DNA of 64,000 bases from JADHOX01 sp038120515 (GCA_038120515.1 JAYOLW010000007.1:15319-79318), one strand, 5' to 3'; positions 8,544-18,586 are shown, numbered from the stretch's first letter. Notes: generated from the letters alone by a model not told the origin. Numbers and translations are program-made.

Positions 8544-10940
8544 CTAATGAGCCACAGTTTCTGCACTATTAGACGTGTCTATAGCAACATCTACCTTTAG
8601 TTTTTTTGGCACCCTTATCAATGCATGAGATACTACTTCTTGAAAATTTGAAACAGTAATAATTTCTAAACCTTCTTTAACTTTTTCAGGCAGTTCGGTT
8701 AAATCTTTCTCATTTTTTTGCGGTATCAAAACTTTTTTTATCCCTGCCCTTTTAGCCGCTAATAACTTTTCTTTAAGGCCACCAATTGGAAGCACACGAC
8801 CGCTTAGAGTTATTTCACCGGTCATTGCAACATACCTATTTACGGCAATACCAGTCATAAGAGACAAGATAGATGTACAAATTGCAGTTCCAGCGGAAGG
8901 TCCATCTTTTGGGGTAGCTCCTTCTGGAACATGAAGGTGAATCTTAGTCTTTTGAATTTCCGCTGTTGTAATACCATAATTTATACAAGATGATCGGAAA
9001 AAACTAAATGCCGCCTGAATCGATTCCTTCATTACATCACCAAGCTTACCAGTATATTCAATCTCACCTTTTCCTGGAAGCTTAACACTTTCAATTGATA
9101 ATACATCCCCACCAAATTCAGTATATGCTAAACCTATAGAAACTCCGATTTGATCTTCATCAAAAATTTTACCATGAGCATATTTAGGAACACCTAGAAA
9201 ATCTTTTAAGTTATCTTTTTCTATATCAACTTTTATTAACGAATCTTCTGTATCAATTTTTTTCGTAACTTTTCTTGCAAGACCAGAAATTTCTCGCTCA
9301 AGATTTCTAACTCCAGCTTCATAAGTATATTTTTTAATAATTTCTCTTATCGCATCGTCTGTAATATTTAACTCACCTTCTTTTAACCCGGCATTGATAA
9401 TTTGCTTTGGAAATAAATATCGTTTAGCAATTTCAAGCTTTTCATCTTCGGTATAACCAGACAGTCTAATAACTTCCATTCTGTCTCTTAAGGCATGAGG
9501 AATATCCAAACTATTAGCAGTTGTTACAAACAAAACGTCAGATAAATCATAATCAACTTCTAAATAATGATCATTAAATGTGTTATTTTGTTCAGGATCT
9601 AGCACTTCAAGTAATGCAGACGCAGGGTCGCCCCTAAAATCAGATCCTAATTTATCAATTTCATCCAACAAAAACAAAGGATTAGATGTTCCAGATTTCT
9701 TCATTTGTTGTATTATTTTCCCAGGTAAAGCACCAATATATGTTCTACGGTGCCCTCTAATCTCAGCTTCATCTCTCATACCACCAAGAGACATTTTAAC
9801 AAATTTTCTACCCATACTATCAGCTATTGAACGCCCAAGTGATGTTTTTCCAACACCTGGTGGTCCAACTAAGCAAAGGATTGACCCTTTTATCTTTCCA
9901 ACTCTTTTATTAACAGCAATATATTCAATAATTTTTTCTTTTACCTTTTCTAGTCCATAATGCTTTTCACCTAGCACCTCCTCAGCTCTATGCAAATCAA
10001 TATTTAACTTTGTTGGTTTTTTCCACGGAACATTTAATAACCACTCTAAATAACTCCTAACAATGCCAGCTTCAGATGCCATTGGATTCATAGATTTTAG
10101 TTTTTTTAACTCACTTTCTGCCTTTTTTTTAGCTTCATTAGTTAACTTAGTTTTTTTTATCAAATTCTCAAAAACTTTAATCTCATCATCTTCATCTTCA
10201 TTCGAATCACCAAGCTCTTTTTTAATCGCCTTTAGTTGCTCATTGAGATAATATTCTCTTTGCGAATTTTCAACCTGACTTTTAATTCTATTACGAATTT
10301 TACTTTCGGTCTCAAGTATCTGAAATTCTGATCCTAAAATTTTGTATGCATATTCTAACCTTTTATGCACATTTAACTCTTCTAAACCCTTTTGTTTATC
10401 TTCTATTTTAAGTGGGAGACTAGAAATTATGTGATCTGATAATTTAGCATATTCTTTGATTTCAATTATTGCAGTTACCAAATCAGTAGGAATCCTTTCT
10501 TCAAGTTTTATGTATTCTTTAAATTTATTAACAATCGACCTTCTTAGTGCTTCACAATTTTTATTATCAGCACCAATCTCTTTAACTTCTTCTACATCAG
10601 CTTTAAAAGCATCACCCTGAGCAGAAAAACCAATCATTTTAGCACGCGCTTTAGTCTCAATCAAAACCTTTAAGGTACCATCAGGTAATTTTAGCAATTG
10701 AATAATCCTGGCAATAGCGCCAATAACATACAAATCTTTTATAGTAACATCATCAATTGATGGAGATTTTTGTGTAACCAAAAACAGATCTTTTTCTTCT
10801 GCCATAGCTTTTTCAAGAGCTGATACTGATTTACTCCTACCAACAAACAACGGAAATATCATGTCAGGAAATACCACTACATCACGAAGTGGTAATGCGT
10901 AATATTCCTGCTTTGAAACAGCGCTCTTGGATTCGACCAT
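8544..10940 (-). CDS. lon: ATP-dependent protease Lon
   Basis: This 798-residue cytosolic AAA+ serine protease degrades misfolded and regulatory proteins. The order is an N-terminal LON substrate-binding domain (residues 15-200), a coiled-coil region, AAA+ with Walker A GPPGVGKTSLG and Walker B PLFLLDEIDKLG, then the protease domain with the catalytic serine in PKDGPSAGTAI and the catalytic lysine region ENEKDL/KEKLLAAKRAGIKK. It is full length. It starts 3 bases after clpX, so the genes form the common tig-clpP-clpX-lon order and are probably read through. The 3' end is followed by about 110 bases before the tRNA pair. Confidence 0.97.
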   Translation of the reverse strand: MVESKSAVSKQEYYALPLRDVVVFPDMIFPLFVGRSKSVSALEKAMAEEKDLFLVTQKSPSIDDVTIKDLYVIGAIARIIQLLKLPDGTLKVLIETKARAKMIGFSAQGDAFKADVEEVKEIGADNKNCEALRRSIVNKFKEYIKLEERIPTDLVTAIIEIKEYAKLSDHIISSLPLKIEDKQKGLEELNVHKRLEYAYKILGSEFQILETESKIRNRIKSQVENSQREYYLNEQLKAIKKELGDSNEDEDDEIKVFENLIKKTKLTNEAKKKAESELKKLKSMNPMASEAGIVRSYLEWLLNVPWKKPTKLNIDLHRAEEVLGEKHYGLEKVKEKIIEYIAVNKRVGKIKGSILCLVGPPGVGKTSLGRSIADSMGRKFVKMSLGGMRDEAEIRGHRRTYIGALPGKIIQQMKKSGTSNPLFLLDEIDKLGSDFRGDPASALLEVLDPEQNNTFNDHYLEVDYDLSDVLFVTTANSLDIPHALRDRMEVIRLSGYTEDEKLEIAKRYLFPKQIINAGLKEGELNITDDAIREIIKKYTYEAGVRNLEREISGLARKVTKKIDTEDSLIKVDIEKDNLKDFLGVPKYAHGKIFDEDQIGVSIGLAYTEFGGDVLSIESVKLPGKGEIEYTGKLGDVMKESIQAAFSFFRSSCINYGITTAEIQKTKIHLHVPEGATPKDGPSAGTAICTSILSLMTGIAVNRYVAMTGEITLSGRVLPIGGLKEKLLAAKRAGIKKVLIPQKNEKDLTELPEKVKEGLEIITVSNFQEVVSHALIRVPKKLKVDVAIDTSNSAETVAH

Positions 10941-10942
10941 AA

Positions 10943-12268
10943 TTAAATTACTTTTTTATTACTCTTAGCGTTTGTTTTTTTATCAGACGTTTTAGATGTT
11001 TGTTTTTTAGATTTAGTAGAGTTAGGCTTGATATCAGTTTTGTGATAAATAATCTCTGGTAATGATTTCTTATTAATTACATCAGCATTGATTGTGATTT
11101 TTTTAATGTTATCTTTACCCGGCACTTCATACATTGAATCAAGTAACAATGATTCAATGATCGCTCTTAAACCACGTGCACCACTTTTTCTTGAAATAGC
11201 CTTTTCAGCTAGAGCTTCTAATGCATCTCTTTTAATATCCAATTCTACATTCTCCATTTTAAATAATTGAGAATATTGTTTAACAATTGCATTTTTTGGC
11301 TCAGTTAAAATTTTTACAAGATCGCTAACTTCAAGATTTGCAAGCGGAGCAATTACAGGAAGTCTACCAACAAATTCTGGAATCAATCCATATGTAACCA
11401 TATCTTCCGGTTCAATGTCACCAAGAACGTCATTAATTTTAACTTCTTGAATATCCCTTACATCTGCTGAAAAGCCAATTTTGGCACCTCTATTCTTGCT
11501 AGCAACAATTTTTTCAACACCTTCAAAAGCACCAGCACATATAAATAAAATGTTACTAGTATCGATCTGTAAATATTCTTGCTGAGGATGTTTTCTGCCT
11601 CCTTGAGGTGGAACACTTGCTATAGTTCCTTCAACAATCTTTAATAATGCCTGCTGAACTCCTTCACCAGAAACATCTCTAGTAATAGAAGGATTACTTC
11701 CTTTACGTGCTATTTTATCAATCTCATCGATATAAACTATACCTCTTTGAGCTTTTTCAACATTATAATCAGCAGATTGAAGCAATCTTAAAATAATATT
11801 TTCAACATCTTCTCCAACATATCCAGCTTCAGTTAGTGATGTTGCATCAGCCATAGCAAATGGAACATTCAAAATACGTGCTAGGGTTTGTGCTAACAGT
11901 GTTTTACCACAACCTGTAGGACCTATAAGCAAAATATTTGACTTAGTTAATTCTACACCTGAAGATTTAGTGTTACTCAACCTTTTATAATGATTATAAA
12001 CAGCAACAGACAAAACTTTTTTTGCATAATCCTGACCGATAACATATTCATCAAGAACCTTACGAATGTCATCTGGATATGCAATTTTACCAGTTTCATC
12101 AGAAAACAAACTCTCTTTATCTTCGTCCTTAATTACATCTAAACATAGAGTAACACATTCGTTACAAATAAAAGCATTAGGTCCTGCTATCAATTTTTTT
12201 ACTTCGAATTGGCTTTTGCCACAAAACGAACAAAATAATGAGCTTTCTTTTTTATCTTTTGTAGTCAT
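10943..12268 (-). CDS. clpX: ATP-dependent Clp protease ATP-binding subunit ClpX
   Basis: ClpX unfolds substrates and feeds them to ClpP. At 441 residues it has the N-terminal C4 zinc finger (CSFCGKSQ and CNECVTLC), Walker A GPTGCGKTLLAQ, Walker B IVYIDEIDKIA and a C-terminal sensor-2 GARGLRAI. The ATG is preceded by AGGAAATAA. The C-terminus carries a Lys/Ser/Thr-rich tail of about 30 residues beyond the normal end, probably disordered. It lies between clpP (11 bases upstream) and lon. Confidence 0.97.
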   Translation of the reverse strand: MTTKDKKESSLFCSFCGKSQFEVKKLIAGPNAFICNECVTLCLDVIKDEDKESLFSDETGKIAYPDDIRKVLDEYVIGQDYAKKVLSVAVYNHYKRLSNTKSSGVELTKSNILLIGPTGCGKTLLAQTLARILNVPFAMADATSLTEAGYVGEDVENIILRLLQSADYNVEKAQRGIVYIDEIDKIARKGSNPSITRDVSGEGVQQALLKIVEGTIASVPPQGGRKHPQQEYLQIDTSNILFICAGAFEGVEKIVASKNRGAKIGFSADVRDIQEVKINDVLGDIEPEDMVTYGLIPEFVGRLPVIAPLANLEVSDLVKILTEPKNAIVKQYSQLFKMENVELDIKRDALEALAEKAISRKSGARGLRAIIESLLLDSMYEVPGKDNIKKITINADVINKKSLPEIIYHKTDIKPNSTKSKKQTSKTSDKKTNAKSNKKVI

Positions 12269-12279
12269 TTATTTCCTAT

Positions 12280-12891
12280 TTATTTTCTATTAGTAACGAT
12301 ATCATCTATGAGACCAAACTCTTTAGCCTCTTTAGCTGACATAAAGTTATCTCTTTCCATTGATCTTTGTATAATTGTCAGAGCTTTACCAGTATGCTTA
12401 ACATACATTTTATTTAATGCGTCTTTTAACCGTAATATTTCTCTAGCATGAAGCTCAATATCTGTTGCTTGCCCTCTAAAACCACCAGAAGGTTGATGAA
12501 TCATAATCCTAGAATTTGGTAGTGAAAAGCGGCAACCTTTTTTTCCTGCAGTTAAAAGCAATGAACCCATTGATGCAGCTTGCCCCATACATAATGTGTG
12601 AACATCACATTTAATATATTGCATAGTGTCATAAATCGACAAACCAGCTGTAACAACTCCACCAGGTGAGTTAATATACATATTAATTGGTTTTTTTGGA
12701 TCTTCAGATTCTAAAAAAAGCAATTGAGCAACAACTAAGGTTGCCATGTGATCTTCTACCTGTCCATTAACAAAAACTATCCTTTCTTTTAACAAACGAG
12801 AATAAATATCAAAAGATCTTTCTCCTCTTGGTGTTTGCTCAATTACAACAGGAACTAGACTGTTTGTAAACTTTTCAAATATTTCTGTCAT
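12280..12891 (-). CDS. clpP: ATP-dependent Clp protease proteolytic subunit
   Basis: ClpP is the serine peptidase barrel partner of ClpX. The 203-residue protein keeps the catalytic serine in MGQAASMGSLLL and the catalytic histidine in RIMIHQPSGG. A short processed N-terminal propeptide is expected. AAAAGG lies 7 bases before the ATG. A TATAAT-like box (12909-12914, minus strand) sits between tig and clpP and could give it its own transcript, but no convincing -35 box was seen. Confidence 0.97.
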   Translation of the reverse strand: MTEIFEKFTNSLVPVVIEQTPRGERSFDIYSRLLKERIVFVNGQVEDHMATLVVAQLLFLESEDPKKPINMYINSPGGVVTAGLSIYDTMQYIKCDVHTLCMGQAASMGSLLLTAGKKGCRFSLPNSRIMIHQPSGGFRGQATDIELHAREILRLKDALNKMYVKHTGKALTIIQRSMERDNFMSAKEAKEFGLIDDIVTNRK

Positions 12892-12952
12892 TACTACCTT
12901 TTGAATTCATTATAATTAAAATCTTAGGTTATAAAAAAAGAATGTAAATAAA

Positions 12953-14299
12953 TTAATCTCTAGATTTAGATATTTTTTCAAATTGCTCTAAAGAAACTTT
13001 TTTTGGCTTAAGCAATGCTGAATCTTTTAAGAACTCAACAACTTTATCTTCAAGTAAAGGACCTCTTAATTGTTCAAATGCTTGAGGGTTTTGCTGATAA
13101 TAAGACAATAAAGACTTTTTATACTCCTCTGGATAATTCGCTATTTGGGCATTAAAACTTTTTATTACTTCACTATCTGGAACATTTATACCCTTCATCT
13201 TACTGAGCTCTGCAAGTAAGATACCAACCTTAACCCTTCTCTCAGCTATAGCAGCAAGATTCTTACGCTCTTTTTCAAACGCTTTTTTATCCTTTTCAAT
13301 TGCTTCAGCTTCATCTTTAAAACCATTATCTCTGTAGTAATTAGCCAATAAAGATTCATTTTCTCTTGAAACTAAAGACTCAGGCAATTCAAATTTGATT
13401 TTCTCTTCAATATGATCGAAAACATCCAATTTGAAATGATCAAAATTTGACTTTTTAACTTCCTCAGCAAGAGCTTCTTTAGTTTTATTTTCAAAATCTG
13501 TCGCATCTTTACAACCAATCTTTTTATAAAACTCTTCATCTAACTTAGGAGCCTCATATTGAGAAATTTTCTTAACAGTAATATCAAAAACAGCATCCAC
13601 TCCTTGAAACTTACTCACATGGTATTTTTTCGGAAATTTTACTTTAAAAGTTTTTTTATCACCAACTTTTAAACCAATTATATTATCCTCAAACCCCGGA
13701 ATCATCTGGCCTGAACCAAGCTCAACCTCTGCATCCTCAGCAGTCCCACCTTCAAATTTATCACCGTCTATTGATCCCGAATAATCAATTGTTACAACAT
13801 CACCATTTTTGGCTTTATGCCCGTTATCTTTAACCTCTTCCGTTTTGGAAGCTCTTTTGATAACATCTTGTTGCTTTTTCTTAACATCATCATTAGTGAT
13901 CTCAACATCGTAGGTAACAAACTTCACCTTTGACAAATCAATAACATCATCAGCTAATTCAGGAAAAACCTCAAATACAACGTTACAAACAAGATCTTGA
14001 CCTTTAGCATAATCATCCATTTTCACATCAGGCCTATCCACTAATTTAAGATCATCTTTTTTCACAATTTCTTGTAAAGTATTGTTTAATAGCTCCTGAA
14101 CCGTTTCTTCATTAACTTTGTCACCCCATTTTTTTACAATATACTCTAGAGGAACTTTACCTGGTCTAAAACCAGTTATATTAACATGAGGCTGAAGCTC
14201 AGCATATTTAATTTCGTTTTTGGCTTCAATTTCTAAGTTTTCGATTTGAATTTTATAAGAAACTTTTAATCCTTTTTTTTCAACTAGATCAAAATTCAT
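12953..14299 (-). CDS. tig: Trigger factor (ribosome-bound chaperone)
   Basis: A 448-residue ribosome-bound chaperone and peptidyl-prolyl isomerase. The N-terminal ribosome-binding domain contains GFRPGKVP (the signature FRxGxxP loop), followed by the FKBP domain (VVTIDYSGSIDG ... FEGGTAEDAEVELGSGQMIPGFE) and the long helical C-terminal arms. It is first in the tig-clpP-clpX-lon series. The gene starts 30 bases after the 3' end of tRNA-Leu on the same strand. Confidence 0.96.
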   Translation of the reverse strand: MNFDLVEKKGLKVSYKIQIENLEIEAKNEIKYAELQPHVNITGFRPGKVPLEYIVKKWGDKVNEETVQELLNNTLQEIVKKDDLKLVDRPDVKMDDYAKGQDLVCNVVFEVFPELADDVIDLSKVKFVTYDVEITNDDVKKKQQDVIKRASKTEEVKDNGHKAKNGDVVTIDYSGSIDGDKFEGGTAEDAEVELGSGQMIPGFEDNIIGLKVGDKKTFKVKFPKKYHVSKFQGVDAVFDITVKKISQYEAPKLDEEFYKKIGCKDATDFENKTKEALAEEVKKSNFDHFKLDVFDHIEEKIKFELPESLVSRENESLLANYYRDNGFKDEAEAIEKDKKAFEKERKNLAAIAERRVKVGILLAELSKMKGINVPDSEVIKSFNAQIANYPEEYKKSLLSYYQQNPQAFEQLRGPLLEDKVVEFLKDSALLKPKKVSLEQFEKISKSRD

Positions 14300-14329
14300 T
14301 TTAGATAGATAATAATATTATTTTCAATA

Positions 14330-14414
14330 TGGTGCGGATGAAGGGACTTGAACCCCCACGCCTCGCGGCACTAGAACCTAAATCTAGCGCGTCTACCAAT
14401 TCCGCCACATCCGC
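14330..14414 (-). tRNA. tRNA-Leu (UAG)
   Basis: An 85-base class II tRNA with acceptor GCGGATG/CATCCGC, anticodon arm CTAGA-TTTAGGT-TCTAG (anticodon TAG), a long variable arm, T-arm GGTTCAAGTCC and encoded ACCA. On the minus strand a TTGAAA...TACAAG pair about 30-50 bases upstream is a possible promoter. The remainder of the 180-base gap up to sppA holds nothing else recognisable. Confidence 0.96.
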
Positions 14415-14593
14415 AAACCATTGATTGGCGCTTGTAACTTAAAGGCTTTTCTATTTCAAGTAATAATTTTTGACCATCGTTCAAGAAATTGAAATTTATA
14501 TGATTTCACTCCTTGCAAATCCCTTCATTTATATGGCTTGCATGTTATTTTTATCATGATTAATAAATATTTAAAATTCACGATTTTAATAAT

Positions 14594-15439
14594 ATGAAAG
14601 TTCAAAAAAAAATCTTTGCTTTTTTAAAACGCAAAAAAACACATACGGTTGCAATTATTAAACTTAATGGAGTTATAGGTAAAGTAAGCAGCTTTTCTAA
14701 CGGCCTTTCGCTTGAATCTATTGCATATATTGAGAAAATAGCAAAAATCTCAAATTTATCAGCGATTGCATTAATAATAAATTCTCCTGGAGGATCTCCC
14801 GTTCAATCAGAATTAATATCAAAAAAAATTAGATTATTAGCAAAAGACAAAAAAAACAACGACATACCAATATACAGCTTTTGCGAAGATGTTGCAGCAA
14901 GTGGTGGTTATTGGCTTGCATTAACTGGTGATGAAATATACGCTTCCAAGAATTCTATCATCGGCAGTATTGGAGTGATATCAAGCGGTTTCGGCTTCCA
15001 GGATGCCATTAAAAAACTTGGTATCGAAAGAAGAGTTCATACGCAGGGCAAAAACAAATCTGTTTTAGATCCTTTTCAAAAATCCAAAGCTGAAGATGTT
15101 GAGCTTATCAACTCAATTCAAAAAGATGTTCATGAAAATTTTATTCAATTTGTCAAATCAAACAGGCAACACAAACTTAAATTAGCAGATGATGAAATTT
15201 TTAATGGCAAGTTTTGGTCAGGTAAACAAGCTAAAGAAATTGGTTTAATTGATGATATTGGCTATTACGAAGATGTGCTCAAGGAGAAATTTGGTAAAGA
15301 TGTTCTTTTAAAAAATATCGAAGGTTCAAAAGGCTTCTTTCGAAAAAAATTTGCTGCAAATTACCAAATAAGCTATATGACCTCTCTAGTTAGTGAAATA
15401 ATCAATGAAATTTCACTATGGTCTCGATACAAATTTTAA
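14594..15439 (+). CDS. sppA: S49-family signal peptide peptidase (SppA-like)
   Basis: A 281-residue serine protease with the ClpP/crotonase-like fold. NSPGGSPVQSELI gives the oxyanion region, EDVAASGGYWLAL holds the catalytic serine, and the downstream QGKNKSVLDPF carries the catalytic lysine. The family degrades cleaved signal peptides. No N-terminal membrane anchor is visible, as in many short alphaproteobacterial members. It starts a plus-strand run sppA-fba-thiE, with fba only 13 bases downstream. Confidence 0.85.
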   Translation: MKVQKKIFAFLKRKKTHTVAIIKLNGVIGKVSSFSNGLSLESIAYIEKIAKISNLSAIALIINSPGGSPVQSELISKKIRLLAKDKKNNDIPIYSFCEDVAASGGYWLALTGDEIYASKNSIIGSIGVISSGFGFQDAIKKLGIERRVHTQGKNKSVLDPFQKSKAEDVELINSIQKDVHENFIQFVKSNRQHKLKLADDEIFNGKFWSGKQAKEIGLIDDIGYYEDVLKEKFGKDVLLKNIEGSKGFFRKKFAANYQISYMTSLVSEIINEISLWSRYKF

Positions 15440-15452
15440 TAAGGATTAAATA

Positions 15453-16376
15453 ATGAAGATTACAAAAAAAGTAAGAGAAATATTAAACAATTACGAAAGT
15501 GACAATCCAGGAACTAAGAGAAATTTAGCGCAAATACTTTCAACTGGAAGGTTAGGTGGAACTGGTAAAATGGTTATTCTACCTGTTGACCAAGGTTTTG
15601 AGCACGGACCGGCTCGAAGCTTTGCTGCGAACCCTGAGGCTTATGACCCGGAATATCATATAAAGCTTGCAATTGATGCTGGATTAAATGCATATGCAGC
15701 TCCTCTTGGCATGATTGAATCAGTTGCAGGTAGTTATGCTGGTGCAATTCCTCTTATTCTTAAAGTCAACTCTTCTAATTCACTTGCACGTGAAAAAGAT
15801 GCTCCTCATCAAGCACTTACTGGCTCTGTTGCGGATGCAATTAGACTTGGTTGTTCAGCTATTGGCTTTACAATATATCCTGGCTCAGATGCTGCATTTG
15901 ACATGATGGAAGAAATAAAAGAACTTGCCGAAGAAGCTAAATCATACGGCCTAGCTGTCGTCGTTTGGTCATATGCAAGAGGTGGTAACTTAACAAAACA
16001 AGGTGAAACATCAATTGATACAATCGCATATGCAGCTCATATGGCTGCCTTACTGGGTGCTCACATCATCAAAGTTAAACCACCTACAAATTTCTTAGAA
16101 CAAGAAGAAGCTAAAAAAGCATATGTAGATCATAATATTCCTATTGAAACATTAGCTGATAGAATTGCTCATATAAAACAAGCATGCTTCAACGGCAAAA
16201 GAATTGTGATTTTCTCTGGTGGAACAAGCAAATCACTAAACTCTCTCTATGATGAAATTACACAAATTAGAGATGGTGGAGGAAATGGCTCAATAATTGG
16301 CAGAAACACCTTCCAAAGACCTAGGGAAGAAGCACTTGCTATGCTTGATGAAATCATTAAAATTTACAAATCATAG
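15453..16376 (+). CDS. fbaB: Class I fructose-bisphosphate aldolase (DhnA/FbaB type)
   Basis: This 307-residue aldolase belongs to the archaeal-type class I family, which uses a Schiff-base lysine rather than zinc. The lysine lies in HIIKVKPPTNF, and the phosphate-binding strand is IVIFSGGTSKS with GGGNGSIIGRNTFQRP near the end. It cleaves fructose 1,6-bisphosphate in glycolysis or joins trioses in gluconeogenesis. AAGGATTAAATA precedes the ATG. The gene directly follows sppA and leads into thiE. Confidence 0.92.
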   Translation: MKITKKVREILNNYESDNPGTKRNLAQILSTGRLGGTGKMVILPVDQGFEHGPARSFAANPEAYDPEYHIKLAIDAGLNAYAAPLGMIESVAGSYAGAIPLILKVNSSNSLAREKDAPHQALTGSVADAIRLGCSAIGFTIYPGSDAAFDMMEEIKELAEEAKSYGLAVVVWSYARGGNLTKQGETSIDTIAYAAHMAALLGAHIIKVKPPTNFLEQEEAKKAYVDHNIPIETLADRIAHIKQACFNGKRIVIFSGGTSKSLNSLYDEITQIRDGGGNGSIIGRNTFQRPREEALAMLDEIIKIYKS

Positions 16377-16377
16377 T

Positions 16378-16992
16378 TTGAGCAAAATTTACTTAATATC
16401 AAAACCAGCAATTCCAGATCTTGATTTGTATATTCAAGATCTGGAATTAATTTTTGCCACGCAACATATTGATACATATCAACTTAGATTAAAAAACTGT
16501 ACTAATGCAGACTGGATAAAAGCGGGAGAAGTAACAAAAGCTTTATGCCAAAAATATAATATTAACTTTATTCTTAATGACCGTGCTGATTTGATAAATA
16601 CTATTAAGCCTGACGGAATTCATCTAGGGCAATCAGATGGAGATATATCACCTTTAAGAAAAGAGTTTGGCAAAAACTTTATTATAGGTAGAAGCTGTTA
16701 TGACTCAAAAGAATTTGCCCAAAAGGCCTGTGATGATGAGGCTTCATATATAGCGTTTGGAACGTTTTTTCCATCCAAAAGCAAAGAACAAATATATAAA
16801 CCTAAAAAAGAACTCATCAACTGGGCCAAGACTAACCTTAAGACTAAAATTTGCGCTATAGGCGGTCTATACCCTCATAATCTGGAACATTTCAAAGGCT
16901 TTGAGCCTGATTATTACTGCTTTATTTCTGCCATTTGGGATAGTGATAACAAAAAAAGCGTTTTAAACGAAATTACTAAAATTATAACTTAA
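16378..16992 (+). CDS. thiE: Thiamine-phosphate synthase-like protein
   Basis: The protein has the ThiE TIM-barrel pattern: YQLRLKN, NFILNDRADLINTIKPDGIHLGQSD (as separate strand motifs FILNDRADL and GIHLGQSD), IIGRSCYD, AFGTFFPSKSK and ICAIGGL. ThiE joins the thiazole and pyrimidine halves of thiamine. Alphaproteobacteria have a second, often less active ThiE-like copy, so a different role is possible. The start is uncertain. A TTG at 16378, one base after the fba stop, gives the natural N-terminus SKIYLISKPAIP and 204 residues. ATG codons at 16348 and farther upstream lie inside fba. Confidence 0.8.
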   Translation: MSKIYLISKPAIPDLDLYIQDLELIFATQHIDTYQLRLKNCTNADWIKAGEVTKALCQKYNINFILNDRADLINTIKPDGIHLGQSDGDISPLRKEFGKNFIIGRSCYDSKEFAQKACDDEASYIAFGTFFPSKSKEQIYKPKKELINWAKTNLKTKICAIGGLYPHNLEHFKGFEPDYYCFISAIWDSDNKKSVLNEITKIIT

Positions 16993-17008
16993 ATTCTTAA
17001 ATTCTGTT

Positions 17009-17036
17009 TTGACAAAACAAAATACCGATATATATC
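17009..17036 (+). promoter_or_regulatory. Candidate sigma-70 promoter upstream of gdhA
   Basis: TTGACA (17009-17014) and TATATC (17031-17036) are 16 bases apart in the gap after thiE. A second possible -10, TATAAT, lies at 17114-17119 and overlaps the more upstream gdhA start codon. Confidence 0.5.
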
Positions 17037-17144
17037 ATTTAATCGCACAAATTTTTAACCTAATAATCATTTAAATTTTGGTTATTATCTAACTTATTCA
17101 ATTAAAACTCCCTTATAATGCAAGCAAAATTAAAAGAGTATCAA

Positions 17145-18518
17145 ATGGAAAATAATGAAATAAACAAGATTGATCTTGAATCACAAATTGAACAATTTAT
17201 GACTCATGTGTCACTCAAAAACCCTGGTGAAACTGAATTTCTTCAAGCTGTTCGTGAAGTTGCAGAAGCTGTAATTCCTTTTATAAATGAAAATCCAAAA
17301 TATAAAAACGCTAAAATTCTAGATCGTATTGTCGAGCCTGAAAGAGTAATTATGTTCAGAGTTCCTTGGGTTGATGACAAAGGAGAAATTCATGTTAACA
17401 GAGGTCTTAGGATTGGAATGAACTCAGCAATTGGCCCTTACAAAGGTGGCTTAAGATTTCATCCTACAGTTAATTTAAGCGTTCTTAAATTCCTTGCTTT
17501 TGAACAAGTTTTTAAAAATTCTCTTACAACTCTGCCAATGGGTGGAGGAAAAGGAGGTTCAGACTTTGATCCAAAAGGAAAATCTGATAATGAAGTAATG
17601 AAATTCTGTCAGTCTTTCATGACAGAACTTCATAGACATATTGGTCCTAATACTGATGTCCCTGCTGGTGATATTGGTGTTGGCGCAAGAGAAATTGGCT
17701 TCTTATTTGGACAATATAAAAGACTGAGAAACGAATTTACTGGCGTACTAACTGGAAAAGGTGCCAACTGGGGTGGTTCATTAATTCGCCCTGAAGCAAC
17801 TGGTTATGGAACTGTTTATTTTGCTCAAAATATGCTGTCTAATAATAATGACTCTTTTGAAGGCAAAACTGTTATTATTTCAGGATCTGGAAATGTTGCG
17901 CAATTTGCATGTGAAAAAGTAAATGAATTAGGTGGTAAAGTAGTATCTTTATCTGACTCAAGCGGATTCATATATGATGCTGAAGGTATTAATTCTGAAA
18001 AACTGGCATTCCTTATGGATTTAAAAAATGTAAAACGTGGCAGAATTAAAGAATATGCTGAAAAATTTGGTGCAGAATTCACACCAGACAAAACACCTTG
18101 GCAACATGTTAAAGCTGAAATTGCACTTCCTTGTGCTACAGAAAATGAGCTTAACGAACATGATGCTAGAACATTACTAAATAATGGCTGCATATGTGTT
18201 TCAGAGGGTGCAAACATGCCTTCAACACCTGAAGCAGTTGAGCTATTTTTAGCTGCTAAAATTCTTTATGCACCAGGAAAAGCATCTAATGCTGGTGGAG
18301 TTGCTGTATCTGGTCTTGAAATGTCTCAGAACTCTTTAAGACATAGTTGGTCACGCGAAGAGATTGACACTAAATTAAAAAATATCATGGCTGCTATACA
18401 TACTTCTTGTGTCAAATATGGTACTGACGAATCAGGTTTTACTGATTATGTAAAAGGTGCAAATATTGCCGGATTTATTAAAGTAGCAGATGCTATGATT
18501 GATCAAGGTATTGTTTAA
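17145..18518 (+). CDS. gdhA: NADP-type glutamate dehydrogenase
   Basis: GdhA makes glutamate from 2-oxoglutarate and ammonium. The roughly 457-residue protein is closely like the E. coli enzyme: SAIGPYKGGLRFHPTVN, the catalytic lysine region TTLPMGGGKGGSDFDPKG, DVPAGDIGVGAREIGF and the nucleotide-binding SGSGNVAQFACEK. The ATG at 17145 has AAAGAG upstream, whereas the ATG at 17118 lacks a ribosome site and overlaps a TATAAT box, so the shorter protein is preferred. It may matter more than usual for ammonium assimilation here, because the only glutamine-synthetase-like gene in the window (57207-58616) looks catalytically altered. Confidence 0.95.
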   Translation: MENNEINKIDLESQIEQFMTHVSLKNPGETEFLQAVREVAEAVIPFINENPKYKNAKILDRIVEPERVIMFRVPWVDDKGEIHVNRGLRIGMNSAIGPYKGGLRFHPTVNLSVLKFLAFEQVFKNSLTTLPMGGGKGGSDFDPKGKSDNEVMKFCQSFMTELHRHIGPNTDVPAGDIGVGAREIGFLFGQYKRLRNEFTGVLTGKGANWGGSLIRPEATGYGTVYFAQNMLSNNNDSFEGKTVIISGSGNVAQFACEKVNELGGKVVSLSDSSGFIYDAEGINSEKLAFLMDLKNVKRGRIKEYAEKFGAEFTPDKTPWQHVKAEIALPCATENELNEHDARTLLNNGCICVSEGANMPSTPEAVELFLAAKILYAPGKASNAGGVAVSGLEMSQNSLRHSWSREEIDTKLKNIMAAIHTSCVKYGTDESGFTDYVKGANIAGFIKVADAMIDQGIV

Positions 18519-18586
18519 TTTTAAATTGATTAGCTACTTTTTTTAGGTATTAAGGTGTCATGTAAATGTAATTTTTACTTAGTAAA

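Noticed and set aside
9580..9960. Plus-strand open frame of 126 codons inside lon
   Set aside because: It is antisense to the conserved ATPase domain of lon, has no ribosome site or neighbours, and is composed of Ser/Phe/Ile-rich shadow sequence.
16297..16377. Longer ThiE start inside fba
   Set aside because: The extra N-terminal residues are encoded by the conserved C-terminus of the aldolase in another frame and do not resemble ThiE.
17005..17020. GTTTT-GAC-AAAAC hairpin after thiE as a terminator
   Set aside because: The stem is only A-T rich plus one G-C pair and overlaps the likely gdhA -35 box; no T-run follows.
17825..18217. Minus-strand open frame of 130 codons inside gdhA
   Set aside because: It lies fully antisense to a highly conserved enzyme and shows no protein-like features.
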